DNA of 43,097 nt from an uncultured Clostridia bacterium (GCA_937907055.1 CALCTW010000006.1:1-43097); one strand, 5' to 3'. Counted from the first letter of the stretch, positions 23,441 to 32,162 are shown. Numbers and translations are program-made. The notes: generated by a model not told the origin, from the letters alone.

Positions 23441-25232
23441 GACTGTCGATCCTCCATTCCGCCAGCAACAGGATCAGCAAAATCCCGGCCAGCAACGCCC
23501 AGAGGCCGGAGACGGCCTGTTCGGCATCCGTTTCCGCATCGGGGAGCGCCACGACCGGCGCTTCCATGACAGCGGGAACACTTTCCTCCGCGGGGATACG
23601 CGCCGCCACCGCGGCGGTCATGGATCCGCTGCGAAGATGATAGACCCCGGGAACAGACACGTGAAGGCTGCCCGCGGCGGTATACACGAACTCCTCCCCG
23701 TCCGGCGCGGTAACGGTCAGGGTATTCTGGCCGCGCGCGGGCGCGACCGGGACAGTATCGCCGACAACGGCCCCGGCTGTGTCCGTCAGACCGGGCACAG
23801 CAAGATCCATGCAGTTACGAAGCAGGATCAGAAGATCGGTCAGCAGGGGCAGATTGGAATCATGCAGATCAAACAGCAGGACTGTGACCGCCGGGCCGTT
23901 TTCACTCAAACGGCTGAGCAGCACCGGCGAACCGGCGCAGGTAAGCATGCTTTCCCACCGCGCGGAGGCCAGAACCGGCTGATAGACCAAAACGCTGATC
24001 TCGCGCAGCTGCATTTCCTTCAGCACGCGGCTCTGCAGACGGCTGCCGTTCACAGCCATGACGGCTCCCGCGGGCGTGACCTGCTTTTTCTGGCGTGTCA
24101 TGCCCTCCGGCAGCCGGTCCGGATCGATCAGAAGGACCGAGCCCTCCTTCGGCAGCTGCTCCGGCATGAAACGATCGAAGATATACAACTGATAACCGGT
24201 CTGATCCCGGTATTCCGCCGTCCCGATCACGGTAACCCTGCCGCGTCTGAGCGCCTCCAGCGCGCCCTGCAGATACAGCGGCTCATCCGTTACCAGCAGC
24301 GTATCACAGGGGTATTCCTCCGCGGGGCATACGATGAAACGGTCATCCTCCATGAGATCATCGCCGGGCTGCATGTACAGTTCCGCTTCTCTGATCCGCC
24401 CCGCGCCCTCCACAAGGAAGACCGCCTGACGGGGAACGCCGTTCTTGCAGTCGATGCTCTGTACGCCGCGCAGCACACCGTTGACCCTGAGGCCGATCGT
24501 CAGCACGGCGTCACGGCCGGTGCTGACCGCCGTGCCGCTGACGGTATAGCGGCCCGCGCCGTTCGGGGTGACGGTCATACCGGTGAGCGCGGCGTTCCAG
24601 CCCGACGCGTCCCGGACAGAAATGACGGTCACGCCTTCCGCGATGCCCCGCGTCTGCTGATCGGTATACAGCAGGATCCGGGTCCCCGGATGCTCCTGCG
24701 CGTACTGCTGCGCCATCGTGAGCGCCTGCGCCAGGCTGTCGCCGGAATAACCGGCCTGCAGCCGCGAAAGCGCCGCCGTTACTGCTTCCTTCGACTCCGC
24801 CTCCCGGACACACCACCGGGCGTTTTCCTCGGCCAGAATGACACTGAAAAGATGGCCCTTCTCCGTTTCGGCGGCCTTTTCCTGAACCAGATCAAGCGCG
24901 GTGTCAAGACAGGTACGCCCGTCCGCGTTGGTCATGCGCATACTGGCGGAATGATCCACGATGGCCACATAACGGATCCGCGGCCCGTTCAGAAGCACAG
25001 GCCGCGCGGCGATCAGCGAGAAGCCGATGATCATCAGCAACTGCAGCACAAAAAGAAGCCGCTTTCCCATGCCGCTGAGCGGCAGGCGATTTTTCATAAA
25101 GCGGTCACTGAGCTGCCAGATATAACTGCTGGATACCTGCCGCTGCTCATGGCGCGGTCGGATCAGCCAGATGATGATCAGCACCGGGACCCCCAGCAGC
25201 AGCCAGAGCCCGGCGGGATTCTCAAAGCTCAA
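23427..25232 (-). CDS. BatA/VWA domain membrane protein
   Basis: 601 residues. The N-terminus is a BatA-type membrane segment: FENPAGLWLLLGVPVLIIIW, a short basic loop, then a second helix (60-78). The VWA domain starts at RIRYVAIVDHSASM (MIDAS-like DHSASM, 93-98), with YSGDSLAQALTMA supplying the conserved Ser/Thr. A CARDB-like beta domain (about 205-300) and further beta regions follow, and a single C-terminal helix (about 577-592) anchors it. It overlaps both neighbours (4 bases with DUF58, 14 with the next VWA gene), a tightly coupled operon. Confidence 0.88.
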   Translation of the reverse strand: MSFENPAGLWLLLGVPVLIIIWLIRPRHEQRQVSSSYIWQLSDRFMKNRLPLSGMGKRLLFVLQLLMIIGFSLIAARPVLLNGPRIRYVAIVDHSASMRMTNADGRTCLDTALDLVQEKAAETEKGHLFSVILAEENARWCVREAESKEAVTAALSRLQAGYSGDSLAQALTMAQQYAQEHPGTRILLYTDQQTRGIAEGVTVISVRDASGWNAALTGMTVTPNGAGRYTVSGTAVSTGRDAVLTIGLRVNGVLRGVQSIDCKNGVPRQAVFLVEGAGRIREAELYMQPGDDLMEDDRFIVCPAEEYPCDTLLVTDEPLYLQGALEALRRGRVTVIGTAEYRDQTGYQLYIFDRFMPEQLPKEGSVLLIDPDRLPEGMTRQKKQVTPAGAVMAVNGSRLQSRVLKEMQLREISVLVYQPVLASARWESMLTCAGSPVLLSRLSENGPAVTVLLFDLHDSNLPLLTDLLILLRNCMDLAVPGLTDTAGAVVGDTVPVAPARGQNTLTVTAPDGEEFVYTAAGSLHVSVPGVYHLRSGSMTAAVAARIPAEESVPAVMEAPVVALPDAETDAEQAVSGLWALLAGILLILLLAEWRIDSHEQA

Positions 25233-26128
25233 AGGATCATCTCCGATTCAACACTGCGGGTGAACAGCACCCGTCCCATCTCTTCATCCGTGCAGAACTG
25301 TAAAAAACGCACGCGGCGCGCGGCGCAAAAGGCGCGGATATCCGCTTCCAGCCAGCGATATGCCTCGGTATACGCCTTCAGACGGCGGCGGCTGATCTCC
25401 ATCCGGCGGTTGCGCGGATCCGCCTCATCGGCGGCCTCGGCATCCCTCAGGAGCAGTCTGCCGCTGAAGGACGGCGAGATCTCCTCCCGGGAAAGCACCC
25501 GGATCAGACACACATCGTGGTTCTTCTGAAGCAGACCGTCCACCGCGCGCTTCCAGTCGCTGTCGGTGAGCAGATCGGAGATCAGGAAGGTGATGCCGCT
25601 GTGATGACCGGGATCCGGGCAGTTCATCACGGCTTCATCGATCCGGGTATCGCCCCTGCAGGACAGACCGTCCAGCGTCTCCGTGATCTGATACCACGCC
25701 TCCCGGCCCGAAACGGGACCGCCCACCGGCAAACAGTTTGCCTCCTGCAGGGAATAATAGCTCACGACATCCATGCCGCTTACCGCGAGATATCCCAGTA
25801 CGGCGGCCAGCTGTAGCGCGGCATGATGCTTTTCAGGCGCGCCGAAGGCCATGGACGCCGACGAATCGATCAGCACCCGGTGATGCTGACGGCGTTCATC
25901 CTTATACAGACGCAGATACAGCCGATCCAGCCGTCCGTACAGGTTCCAGTCGATCCGCCGCGGATCATCGCCGGGGGAATAATCCCGGAAATCGGCAAAC
26001 TCCGCGGAGCTGCCGTACAGGCCGGAGCGGCGGTTACCGCCGAACAGCCCGTCCGTCAGGGAACGGATATTGAGATCCCGCCCCTCCAGCAGGGCGAGCA
26101 GCCCGCTGTCGATCAAAGAATTACGCAA
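25229..26128 (-). CDS. DUF58 domain protein
   Basis: 299 residues. The DUF58 signature SAEFADFRDYSPGDDPRRID with IDWNLYGR is present, followed by a degenerate VWA-like fold (VLIDSSASMAFG, FLISDLLTDSDW). I take TTG at 26128 as start because GGGAGG lies 7 bases before it. A GTG at 26161 would overlap the MoxR gene and lacks a site. DUF58 proteins are standard partners of MoxR ATPases. No membrane segment is seen, so it is probably cytoplasmic. It overlaps the following BatA-like gene by 4 bases. Confidence 0.9.
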   Translation of the reverse strand: MRNSLIDSGLLALLEGRDLNIRSLTDGLFGGNRRSGLYGSSAEFADFRDYSPGDDPRRIDWNLYGRLDRLYLRLYKDERRQHHRVLIDSSASMAFGAPEKHHAALQLAAVLGYLAVSGMDVVSYYSLQEANCLPVGGPVSGREAWYQITETLDGLSCRGDTRIDEAVMNCPDPGHHSGITFLISDLLTDSDWKRAVDGLLQKNHDVCLIRVLSREEISPSFSGRLLLRDAEAADEADPRNRRMEISRRRLKAYTEAYRWLEADIRAFCAARRVRFLQFCTDEEMGRVLFTRSVESEMIL

Positions 26129-26142
26129 GAAAACGCCTCCCG

Positions 26143-27189
26143 TCAGCCGATCTGGAACCACTTGCCGCGCGGTTTTCCGGCTGCCGCCGCCTGCGCGGCA
26201 TTGCCGCCCTTTCCGCTCACCTCCGCGATCAGCCCGCGGATCACCTCATCCGGCGTGGTCTTTGCCATCACGGCGTCATAGGTCAGCTTGATCCTGTGAC
26301 GGAGCACGGGACAGGCCAGCGCGTTGATATCCTCATAGGCCACGTTATACCGTCCCTGCGTGAGGGCGCGGATACGCCCGGCGGTGATCAGCGCCTGCGC
26401 CGCGCGCGGACTCGCGCCGAAACGCAGTTCCTTTTTCGTCATTTCGGGCGCGCCTTCCGATTCGGGATGCGTGGCCGAGGCCAGACGCACCGCGTAACGC
26501 AGCACATCCTCCGCCACGGGGATCATCCGGGCGGTCTCGCGCATGGCCAGCAGCTCGCTGCCGCCCAGCACCCGTTCAGCCCGCTCCTCCTGCGTATCCT
26601 GTGTCATCATCACGATATTGCACAGCTCATCCTCTCCCGGAAAGGTCATCTCCAGACGGAACATGAAACGATCCATCTGTGCCTCCGGCAGCGGATAGGT
26701 GCCGTCCTGCTCGATGGGATTCTGGGTGGCCAGTACAAAGAACGGCTCCTGCAAAAGCCGGGTGGCGCCGCCCGCGGTGACACGATGCTCCTGCATGGCC
26801 TCCAGCAGCGCGGACTGCGTTTTGGGCGTGGCGCGGTTGATCTCATCCGCCAGCACGATATTGGCAAAGACAGGCCCCGGAACGAACACCTGCCGGTTCC
26901 GTCCCTTCTCATCCTTTTCGATGATATTGGTGCCCGTCACATCAGCCGGCATCAGATCGGGTGTGAACTGGATGCGGGAAAAAGGCAGATCGAACACACG
27001 GCCGATGGACCGCACAAGGCGGGTCTTGCCCACGCCGGGCACGCCCTCCAGCAGCACATTGCCGCCCGCGATCATGGCGATGAGCGTTCCCTCCACCACC
27101 TCTTCCTGACCGACGATATCCCGCGCGATCTCCTGCCGCGCCCTGCGGTACTGACGGCTGAAATACCGGATCTGTTCTTCTGTATTCAT
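26143..27189 (-). CDS. MoxR family AAA+ ATPase
   Basis: 348 residues. The Walker A is GVPGVGKT (49-56), the Walker B is NIVLADEINRA, and sensor 1 is FFVLATQNPIEQDGTYPLPE, a typical MoxR stretch, with QMDRFMFRLE behind it. The C-terminal lid domain contains GASPRAAQAL. MoxR ATPases act as chaperones that load metal ions or assemble complexes together with VWA and DUF58 proteins, all of which are present here. The gene is second in a five-gene operon. Confidence 0.95.
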   Translation of the reverse strand: MNTEEQIRYFSRQYRRARQEIARDIVGQEEVVEGTLIAMIAGGNVLLEGVPGVGKTRLVRSIGRVFDLPFSRIQFTPDLMPADVTGTNIIEKDEKGRNRQVFVPGPVFANIVLADEINRATPKTQSALLEAMQEHRVTAGGATRLLQEPFFVLATQNPIEQDGTYPLPEAQMDRFMFRLEMTFPGEDELCNIVMMTQDTQEERAERVLGGSELLAMRETARMIPVAEDVLRYAVRLASATHPESEGAPEMTKKELRFGASPRAAQALITAGRIRALTQGRYNVAYEDINALACPVLRHRIKLTYDAVMAKTTPDEVIRGLIAEVSGKGGNAAQAAAAGKPRGKWFQIG

Positions 27190-27204
27190 GTTCGTTTCTC
27201 CTTA

Positions 27205-28287
27205 TTACCGGCTCAGATTCTGAAAATAGGTTTTCGCGGCATCCAGCAGGCTGCCCGGGATCTCGTCGCTGCGCACGCTCTGCAGATACCCGGCATAATA
27301 GGCCGAAAACACATCGCCGTACTGCACAGCGCCGGAAATGGGGTCATAGACCGGTTCTGTCATGCGGCTCTGCTGTTCCTCTCCGCTGCCGCCCGGCCGC
27401 GTCAGGGCTTCCTCCTCGCCGGAGGGATCCTCCCCGGCGGACGATTCCGGCGCGCGCGCGCCTTCGGACGACAGATCCTCCTCCGCCGCCGGATCCGGGG
27501 GTATTTCGGATTCCGGTACATCCCCGATCAGCTCACGCAGGACTTCCTTCAGAGTCTGCCGCAGGTGCACGGCGTTTTCCGGGGAGGCATGGCCGTTTGG
27601 GGCTGCTTCCTCCGCCGCGCGGTCGCATTCCGCGATCATGCCGGCAGCCTCAAGGACCCCTTCGGCACCGGGCAGGGAATTGATCAGTTTTTCCGTTTCG
27701 GCAGCCAGAAGGCTTTCGCCCTGTGCTGTCAGGTATGCTTTCTCCGCGGACAGCAGAGCCAGAATACGGTTTTCCGACCCCGCCCGGGTGATGATGACCG
27801 CACGCGCAGGCGCGCCTCCCGGCATGGCCAGACTGAGCATGACCGCCATCAGCGCCGCCAGCGCGACCAACGGCAGCAGCAGCCCGGGGCTTTTTTTGAG
27901 GCGGGCGGGATTTACCAGCCGCACGTAATTTTCGGCATCCGCGCGCTGCAGACGGACGATCTCACTGTCCTCGCCGGTCATGTCCAGCATCGTGGCCGCG
28001 CGTTCCTGAAGCCCTGTCGCGTCCAGCAGCCGTGCCGTTTCCTTCTCATCCGGCACAAGAAGCGCCCAGCTTCCGAGCGTTCCGGCGATGAAGCCGATGC
28101 CCGCCGCGAGCAGCGGCCACAGCACGCTGTCCGCGCGCGTGAGCTTACACAGGATCATGACCGCGGCAAACGCAACAGCACCCGCGCAGAAGCCCCACAG
28201 CGCCGCGGTGATCCGCGTCTGTCTGTGCAGACAGCGCAGATAGGGGATCAGCACCTGCGGGACCCGGCGGCTTTCCTTTTTGTTCAT
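27205..28287 (-). CDS. Membrane protein of the MoxR operon, unknown function
   Basis: 360 residues. Two membrane helices lie near 28-47 and 57-76 and a third near 133-153. A long extracytoplasmic or cytoplasmic region follows, with a low-complexity acidic linker (about 265-305: rich in Glu, Ser, Pro and Gly) before a short conserved end (YGDVFSAYYAGYLQSVRS). Proteins of this kind often stand first in clostridial MoxR-DUF58 operons. No enzymatic motif is visible. It is followed 15 bases later by moxR. The linker is unusual in composition. Confidence 0.8.
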   Translation of the reverse strand: MNKKESRRVPQVLIPYLRCLHRQTRITAALWGFCAGAVAFAAVMILCKLTRADSVLWPLLAAGIGFIAGTLGSWALLVPDEKETARLLDATGLQERAATMLDMTGEDSEIVRLQRADAENYVRLVNPARLKKSPGLLLPLVALAALMAVMLSLAMPGGAPARAVIITRAGSENRILALLSAEKAYLTAQGESLLAAETEKLINSLPGAEGVLEAAGMIAECDRAAEEAAPNGHASPENAVHLRQTLKEVLRELIGDVPESEIPPDPAAEEDLSSEGARAPESSAGEDPSGEEEALTRPGGSGEEQQSRMTEPVYDPISGAVQYGDVFSAYYAGYLQSVRSDEIPGSLLDAAKTYFQNLSR

Positions 28288-28328
28288 ATCCGAACTCCTT
28301 CATTCGTTCAAGGTTCCGGTTCTCCCTG

Positions 28329-28334
28329 ATTATA
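28329..28334 (-). promoter_or_regulatory. Probable -10 box of the MoxR operon
   Basis: TATAAT reads leftward 41 bases before the first gene. No convincing -35 box is found at 16-18 bases. The rest of the 228-base gap to 28516 holds nothing I can name. Confidence 0.4.
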
Positions 28335-28515
28335 TCATAATCCCGCGGATTTCACCGCATCATTTACACAGAACATTTCTGCCTGACACGGTATTTTGAT
28401 GATAAATAAAGGAAAAATGGTGTTCCCGGCGTATAGGATTATACATCACGATCATCCTGCCCGGTATCCCCGCATGTGAATATGACACGAATCCGGATGT
28501 GTTGGAGGTTTATTT

Positions 28516-29208
28516 ATGCCTGAAGTGATCAAGATCAGCGACCGCACCTGGCGCATTGAAGAAGAAGGGGTGCGTTATTTTCTGCTGGAGGGCCGCGACC
28601 GTGCCCTGCTGGTGGACAGCGGCATGCGATCCGCCGATGCCCGGCAGATCGCCGGGAGCGTGACCGCGCTGCCGCTTTCCCTGTTCACCACCCACGCCGA
28701 CCCGGATCATATTTCCGGCTGCGCCGCCTTTGACCGCATGTACATCCATCCGCTTGAGGAGCCGTCGCTCCGCGCGAAGGGCTATACCGGCACGATCGAC
28801 CCCGTCGCGGACGGGGATGTGATCGATCTGGGCGGGCGCGCGCTTCAGGTGATCGCGCTGCAGGGACACACACCCGGGCACACGGCCCTGCTGGACCGGG
28901 AGGCGCGCTTTCTGATCGGCGGCGACGCCATCCAGAACGGGCGTATCTTCATGTTCGGACCGGGGCGCGATCTGCCGGGATATATCGATTCACTGGAGCA
29001 GCTGCTGAAAAACCACAGCGGCGCCTTTGACACGGTATTCCCCTCCCACGGCGATTTTCCGCAAAGCCCGAAGATCATTGAAGCCCTGATCGCGTCCGCC
29101 CGGATGATCCGGAATGACGAAGCGGAGGGCAAGCCCGTATCGCTCTTCGGCAGAGAAGTGATGCTTTATCAGTTCCCCTGCGCCGGATTTCTCCGCCCGA
29201 TGAAATGA
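28516..29208 (+). CDS. MBL-fold metallo-hydrolase
   Basis: 230 residues of metallo-beta-lactamase fold: YFLLEGRDRALLVDSGM, the metal site THADPDHISG (59-68; His60, Asp62, Asp64, His65), LQVIALQGHTPGHTALLD with the next histidine, LIGGDAIQ with the bridging Asp, and VFPSHGD. The HxDxDH pattern is shortened in the usual way for this group (T-H-A-D-P-D-H). Substrates of these enzymes vary widely and cannot be assigned. GGAGG lies 8 bases before the ATG. The next hydrolase gene starts 24 bases later, so they form one transcript. Confidence 0.92.
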   Translation: MPEVIKISDRTWRIEEEGVRYFLLEGRDRALLVDSGMRSADARQIAGSVTALPLSLFTTHADPDHISGCAAFDRMYIHPLEEPSLRAKGYTGTIDPVADGDVIDLGGRALQVIALQGHTPGHTALLDREARFLIGGDAIQNGRIFMFGPGRDLPGYIDSLEQLLKNHSGAFDTVFPSHGDFPQSPKIIEALIASARMIRNDEAEGKPVSLFGREVMLYQFPCAGFLRPMK

Positions 29209-29232
29209 CCAACACACAGACAGAAACGAACG

Positions 29233-29940
29233 ATGAAACAGGAAACGCTTATGATCGGCGGCATCCCCGCCATCCTGTGGGGAAAGCCCGCCAACTCTCT
29301 TTTTATCCATGTACACGGCAAAATGAGCCGAAAGGAATATGCCGAAGGTTTTGCCCGGATCGCGGAGGAAAAAGGGTATCAGACCCTCAGCTTTGACCTG
29401 CCGCAGCACGGTGACCGACAGCAGGAGCCTGACCGGTGCGATGTGTGGAACGGCACACGTGATCTGAAGATCATCGCTGATCACGCCTTTGGCAGGTGGC
29501 AGCAGGTCTCGCTGTACGCCTGCAGCCTCGGCGCGTATTTCAGCCTGAATGCCTACGCCACCCTCCCCTTCAGGCAATGCCTGTTCCAGTCTCCCATCGT
29601 GGATATGGAGGAACTGGTGCGGAACATGATGCTTTGGAATCATGTGACGGAAGAGGAACTGCAAAGCAGACAGGAGATTAAGACACCGATCGATCTGCTG
29701 CGCTGGGATTACTACCGGTACATCCTTTCGCATCCGGTGACCGAATGGCCGCATCCGACCGCCCTCCTCTACGGCGCGCTGGATGACCTGCAGACAGAAG
29801 AGGCGATCCGGGCCTTCGCGGATCGTTTTTCCGCCGCGCTGACCATTGCCGGAAACAGCCGTCATCCGTTTATGGAAGCGGAGGACGCGGCGATCGTGGA
29901 AAGATGGCTGCGCGAAAGCATGCTGCCCGCGAACGTGTGA
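29233..29940 (+). CDS. Alpha/beta hydrolase
   Basis: 235 residues. FIHVHGKMSRKEYAEGFARI supplies the oxyanion region, TLSFDLPQHGDRQ the strand-loop that follows, and LYACSLGAYFS the nucleophile elbow with Ser98 (A-C-S-L-G, a variant of G-x-S-x-G). PTALLYGALDDLQT holds the likely acidic residue, and NSRHPFME the catalytic histidine. It is a cytoplasmic serine hydrolase of unknown substrate. It lies between an MBL-fold gene and a GNAT gene in one rightward run. Confidence 0.88.
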   Translation: MKQETLMIGGIPAILWGKPANSLFIHVHGKMSRKEYAEGFARIAEEKGYQTLSFDLPQHGDRQQEPDRCDVWNGTRDLKIIADHAFGRWQQVSLYACSLGAYFSLNAYATLPFRQCLFQSPIVDMEELVRNMMLWNHVTEEELQSRQEIKTPIDLLRWDYYRYILSHPVTEWPHPTALLYGALDDLQTEEAIRAFADRFSAALTIAGNSRHPFMEAEDAAIVERWLRESMLPANV

Positions 29941-29994
29941 CGGCGGCAGGCCGCGTGATGAAGGATGACTGACACAAAAAGGAGACATTTAAAA

Positions 29995-30552
29995 ATGATC
30001 GAGACTGAAAGACTGATCCTGCGCAAATGGCGGGAATCCGATGCTGAAAGCTGCTATCACTACGCGAAGGATCCGGCGGTGGGCCCCATTGCAGGCTGGC
30101 CGCCGCACACCTCGGCTGAGGGCAGCCTGTATGTGATCAACCATGTATTTACCGGCGCGGAGTGCTACGCGGTCTGCCTGAAGGAGACAGACGAAGCCAT
30201 CGGCGCGATCGAACTGAAGCTGAATGGATCCACCGACATGACCGAGCGGGACGATGAATGCGAGCTGGGCTACTGGCTGGGCGTGCCACACTGGCACAAA
30301 GGATATATTCAGGAGGCCGGACGCGCCCTGCTGAAGCGCGCGTTTGAAGAACTGGGCATGTGCTGCGTGTGGTGCGGCTATTATGACGGCAACGCGCGTT
30401 CCGCCCGCGCGCAGGAGCGCCTGGGATTTGTGTATCATCACACCACGGAAGGGCTTGAGCTGCCCCTGCTGGGCGAGATACGCACAGGGCATGTGAACCT
30501 GCTGACCCGTGAAAAGTGGCTGCGGGACACGCGGGGCGAAGAAACGGTGTAA
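29995..30552 (+). CDS. GNAT family N-acetyltransferase (RimJ/RimL-like)
   Basis: 185 residues. METERLILRKW-type start (MIETERLILRKWRESD), CYHYAKDPAVGPIAGWPPH, a central acetyl-CoA region ELGYWLGVPHWHKGYIQEAG, and NARSARAQERLGFVYHHT identify a RimJ/RimL-type acetyltransferase. The ATG at 29995 follows AAGGAGA at normal spacing; an open extension upstream is unsupported. It is the third gene of the rightward run. The acceptor is unknown. Confidence 0.9.
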   Translation: MIETERLILRKWRESDAESCYHYAKDPAVGPIAGWPPHTSAEGSLYVINHVFTGAECYAVCLKETDEAIGAIELKLNGSTDMTERDDECELGYWLGVPHWHKGYIQEAGRALLKRAFEELGMCCVWCGYYDGNARSARAQERLGFVYHHTTEGLELPLLGEIRTGHVNLLTREKWLRDTRGEETV

Positions 30553-30610
30553 AGCAAACCGGCGGAGCGCCCATAAAAACAGACGGATCTCACATTCCGT
30601 AGTATAAAGA

Positions 30611-30646
30611 AAAACCTTTCCCATTCAGAACCGAGAAAGGTTTTTT
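30611..30646. terminator. Bidirectional terminator
   Basis: AAAACCTTTC and GAAAGGTTTTTT flank a 14-base loop, between the convergent GNAT and TetR genes. Confidence 0.8.
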
Positions 30647-30660
30647 ATGACGCGGGCGGA

Positions 30661-31206
30661 TCACGGCGCCTCGTCCAGTGACAGATACAGCCGGCTGAGG
30701 CTGTACGCCACATCCTCCGCGCTCTCCCTGCGCCCGCCCTTTTCCCACATGAGAAAGCAATTGAGCAGGCTGCCGGCATAGGAGTAAAGATGATAGACCG
30801 AACGGTCGCCGGAGAGCGTGATATAGCGCGTGACGAAGTCATTGACACTGCCGATCAGGACATCATACATGCCGCGCTGCTGCATGGTGAGAAAAAAGGT
30901 GCGGTAACGATCGAAAAAATGAAAGGCGAAGAGCAGCTGATCATACACACGGAACGAGGCACGGCCTTCCCCGCGGCCGCTCTCATCAAGATACTCGGCA
31001 ATGATGATCTTTAAATAGTCCTACAGGGCGGACTGAGGCGAAGTGTAATACTTGTAATAAGTCACGCGCGAGACCCCGGCTTTCTTGACCACATCCGAAA
31101 TACGCAGCCCCTTGAGCGGGTTATTCTGCAAAAGCGCGATGACCGCTTCTCCGATACACATGCGCGTAAATTTGTTTTTCAATTCGGTATATCGGTGAAG
31201 AATCAT
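30661..31206 (-). CDS. TetR family regulator with in-frame TAG at codon 62
   Basis: Read through the TAG the protein has 181 residues, normal for TetR. Residues 16-58 are the DNA-binding domain (MCIGEAVIALLQNNPLKGLR, then ISDVVKKAGVSRVTYYKYYT). Codon 62 is TAG (31021-31023) in the sequence SPQSAL-stop-DYLKIIIAEYLDE, exactly where the first helix of the ligand domain starts. The following 119 codons are open and TetR-like to TGA. GGAGG precedes the ATG. By standard code only a 61-residue DNA-binding fragment would be made, plus an unlinked C-terminal frame. There are no other lesions. It is divergent from degV and probably controls it. Confidence 0.75.
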
Positions 31207-31225
31207 GCAAAACCTCCTAAACTGT

Positions 31226-31244
31226 ACAAACCGAGCGGTTTTGT
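31226..31244. promoter_or_regulatory. Operator between TetR and degV genes
   Basis: ACAAACCG-AG-CGGTTTTGT is an inverted repeat with one extra T in the right arm. It overlaps the leftward -35 box (TTGACA at 31242-31247 on the minus strand) of the TetR gene, and the rightward promoter starts 4 bases further on. Confidence 0.6.
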
Positions 31245-31247
31245 CAA

Positions 31248-31276
31248 TTGTAACCTAACTGATATGCTTTTACAAT
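31248..31276 (+). promoter_or_regulatory. Promoter of degV
   Basis: TTGTAA (31248-31253), 17-base spacer, TACAAT (31271-31276), 40 bases before the start. Confidence 0.6.
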
Positions 31277-31316
31277 AGGCATGTACCCACTCGGATCATC
31301 AAGAAGGAGAAAATAC

Positions 31317-32162
31317 ATGTATCATATCGTTGCCGATTCCGGCTGTGACCTTTTTACTTTGAAAAACGCCTCTTTTTCGACCGCGTCCCTGATCATCAGC
31401 ACCGATAAGACCCGCTATCCCGATGACGAGCAACTGGACACCGCCAAAATGGTGGAGGAACTGCTGGCCTACAAGGGGCGTTCCTTTACCGCCTGTCCCT
31501 CCAGCATGGACTGGCTTTCCGCCTTCACGCCGTCCGGCGGCGCTGTTCCGGATGAGATCTATGTGGTGACACTGACCTCCGGCCTTTCCGGCACCTATAA
31601 CAGCGCCATGATCGCGGCGGAGATGTACCGCGAAGAGCATCCGAACACCCGTGTGCTGGTGATCGACTCGCTCAGCGTGGGCCCTGAAATGGTGCTGCTG
31701 CTGGAAAAGATCGTGGAACTCAAGGAAAGCGGAAAGACCTTTGACGAGGTAGAGACGGAGATCAAAAAGTACAGCGCTTCCGTGCGCCTGTTCTTTGCCT
31801 TCCGTTCCCTGCACAACCTGGCCCAGAACGGCCGTGTGAACAAGCTCGTGGCAGCGGCAGCCGGTGTGCTGGGCATCAGCGTATACGGGACCGCGAACGA
31901 GGAGGGACACATTGCCCAGCTGGGCAAGACGCGCGGCGCTAAGAACGTGATCGCCAGCCTGATGCAGCAGATGAACCTTGCCGGCTGCACCGGCAGGCGT
32001 TTCCGCATCTCGCATACCGAGAATGAAAAGCTGGCCGAAGATCTGCAAAGCGCGATCAAAGAACGCTATCCCGATGCCGATATCGAGATCCACGCGGTCC
32101 GCGGTCTGTGCGCCTACTACTGTGAGCGCGGCGGCATCGTGGTCGCCTGCGAAACTGCCTGA
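31317..32162 (+). CDS. degV: DegV family fatty-acid-binding protein
   Basis: 281 residues. YHIVADSGCDLFTLKN opens the DegV fold. TACPSSMDWLSAF and VVTLTSGLSGTYNSAMIAAE carry the residues that hold the carboxylate of a bound fatty acid, and LVIDSLSVGPEM and GRVNKLVAAAAGVLGI-like segments follow. In Bacillota DegV (FakB) proteins present exogenous fatty acids to the kinase FakA. No fakA is in the window. AAGGAG precedes the ATG at 31317. The divergent TetR regulator and shared operator suggest lipid-responsive control (inference). Confidence 0.92.
   Translation: MYHIVADSGCDLFTLKNASFSTASLIISTDKTRYPDDEQLDTAKMVEELLAYKGRSFTACPSSMDWLSAFTPSGGAVPDEIYVVTLTSGLSGTYNSAMIAAEMYREEHPNTRVLVIDSLSVGPEMVLLLEKIVELKESGKTFDEVETEIKKYSASVRLFFAFRSLHNLAQNGRVNKLVAAAAGVLGISVYGTANEEGHIAQLGKTRGAKNVIASLMQQMNLAGCTGRRFRISHTENEKLAEDLQSAIKERYPDADIEIHAVRGLCAYYCERGGIVVACETA

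Noticed and set aside
26296..28329. A 677-codon open frame on the plus strand
   Set aside because: It runs against moxR and its upstream neighbour, which have clear motifs and operon spacing.
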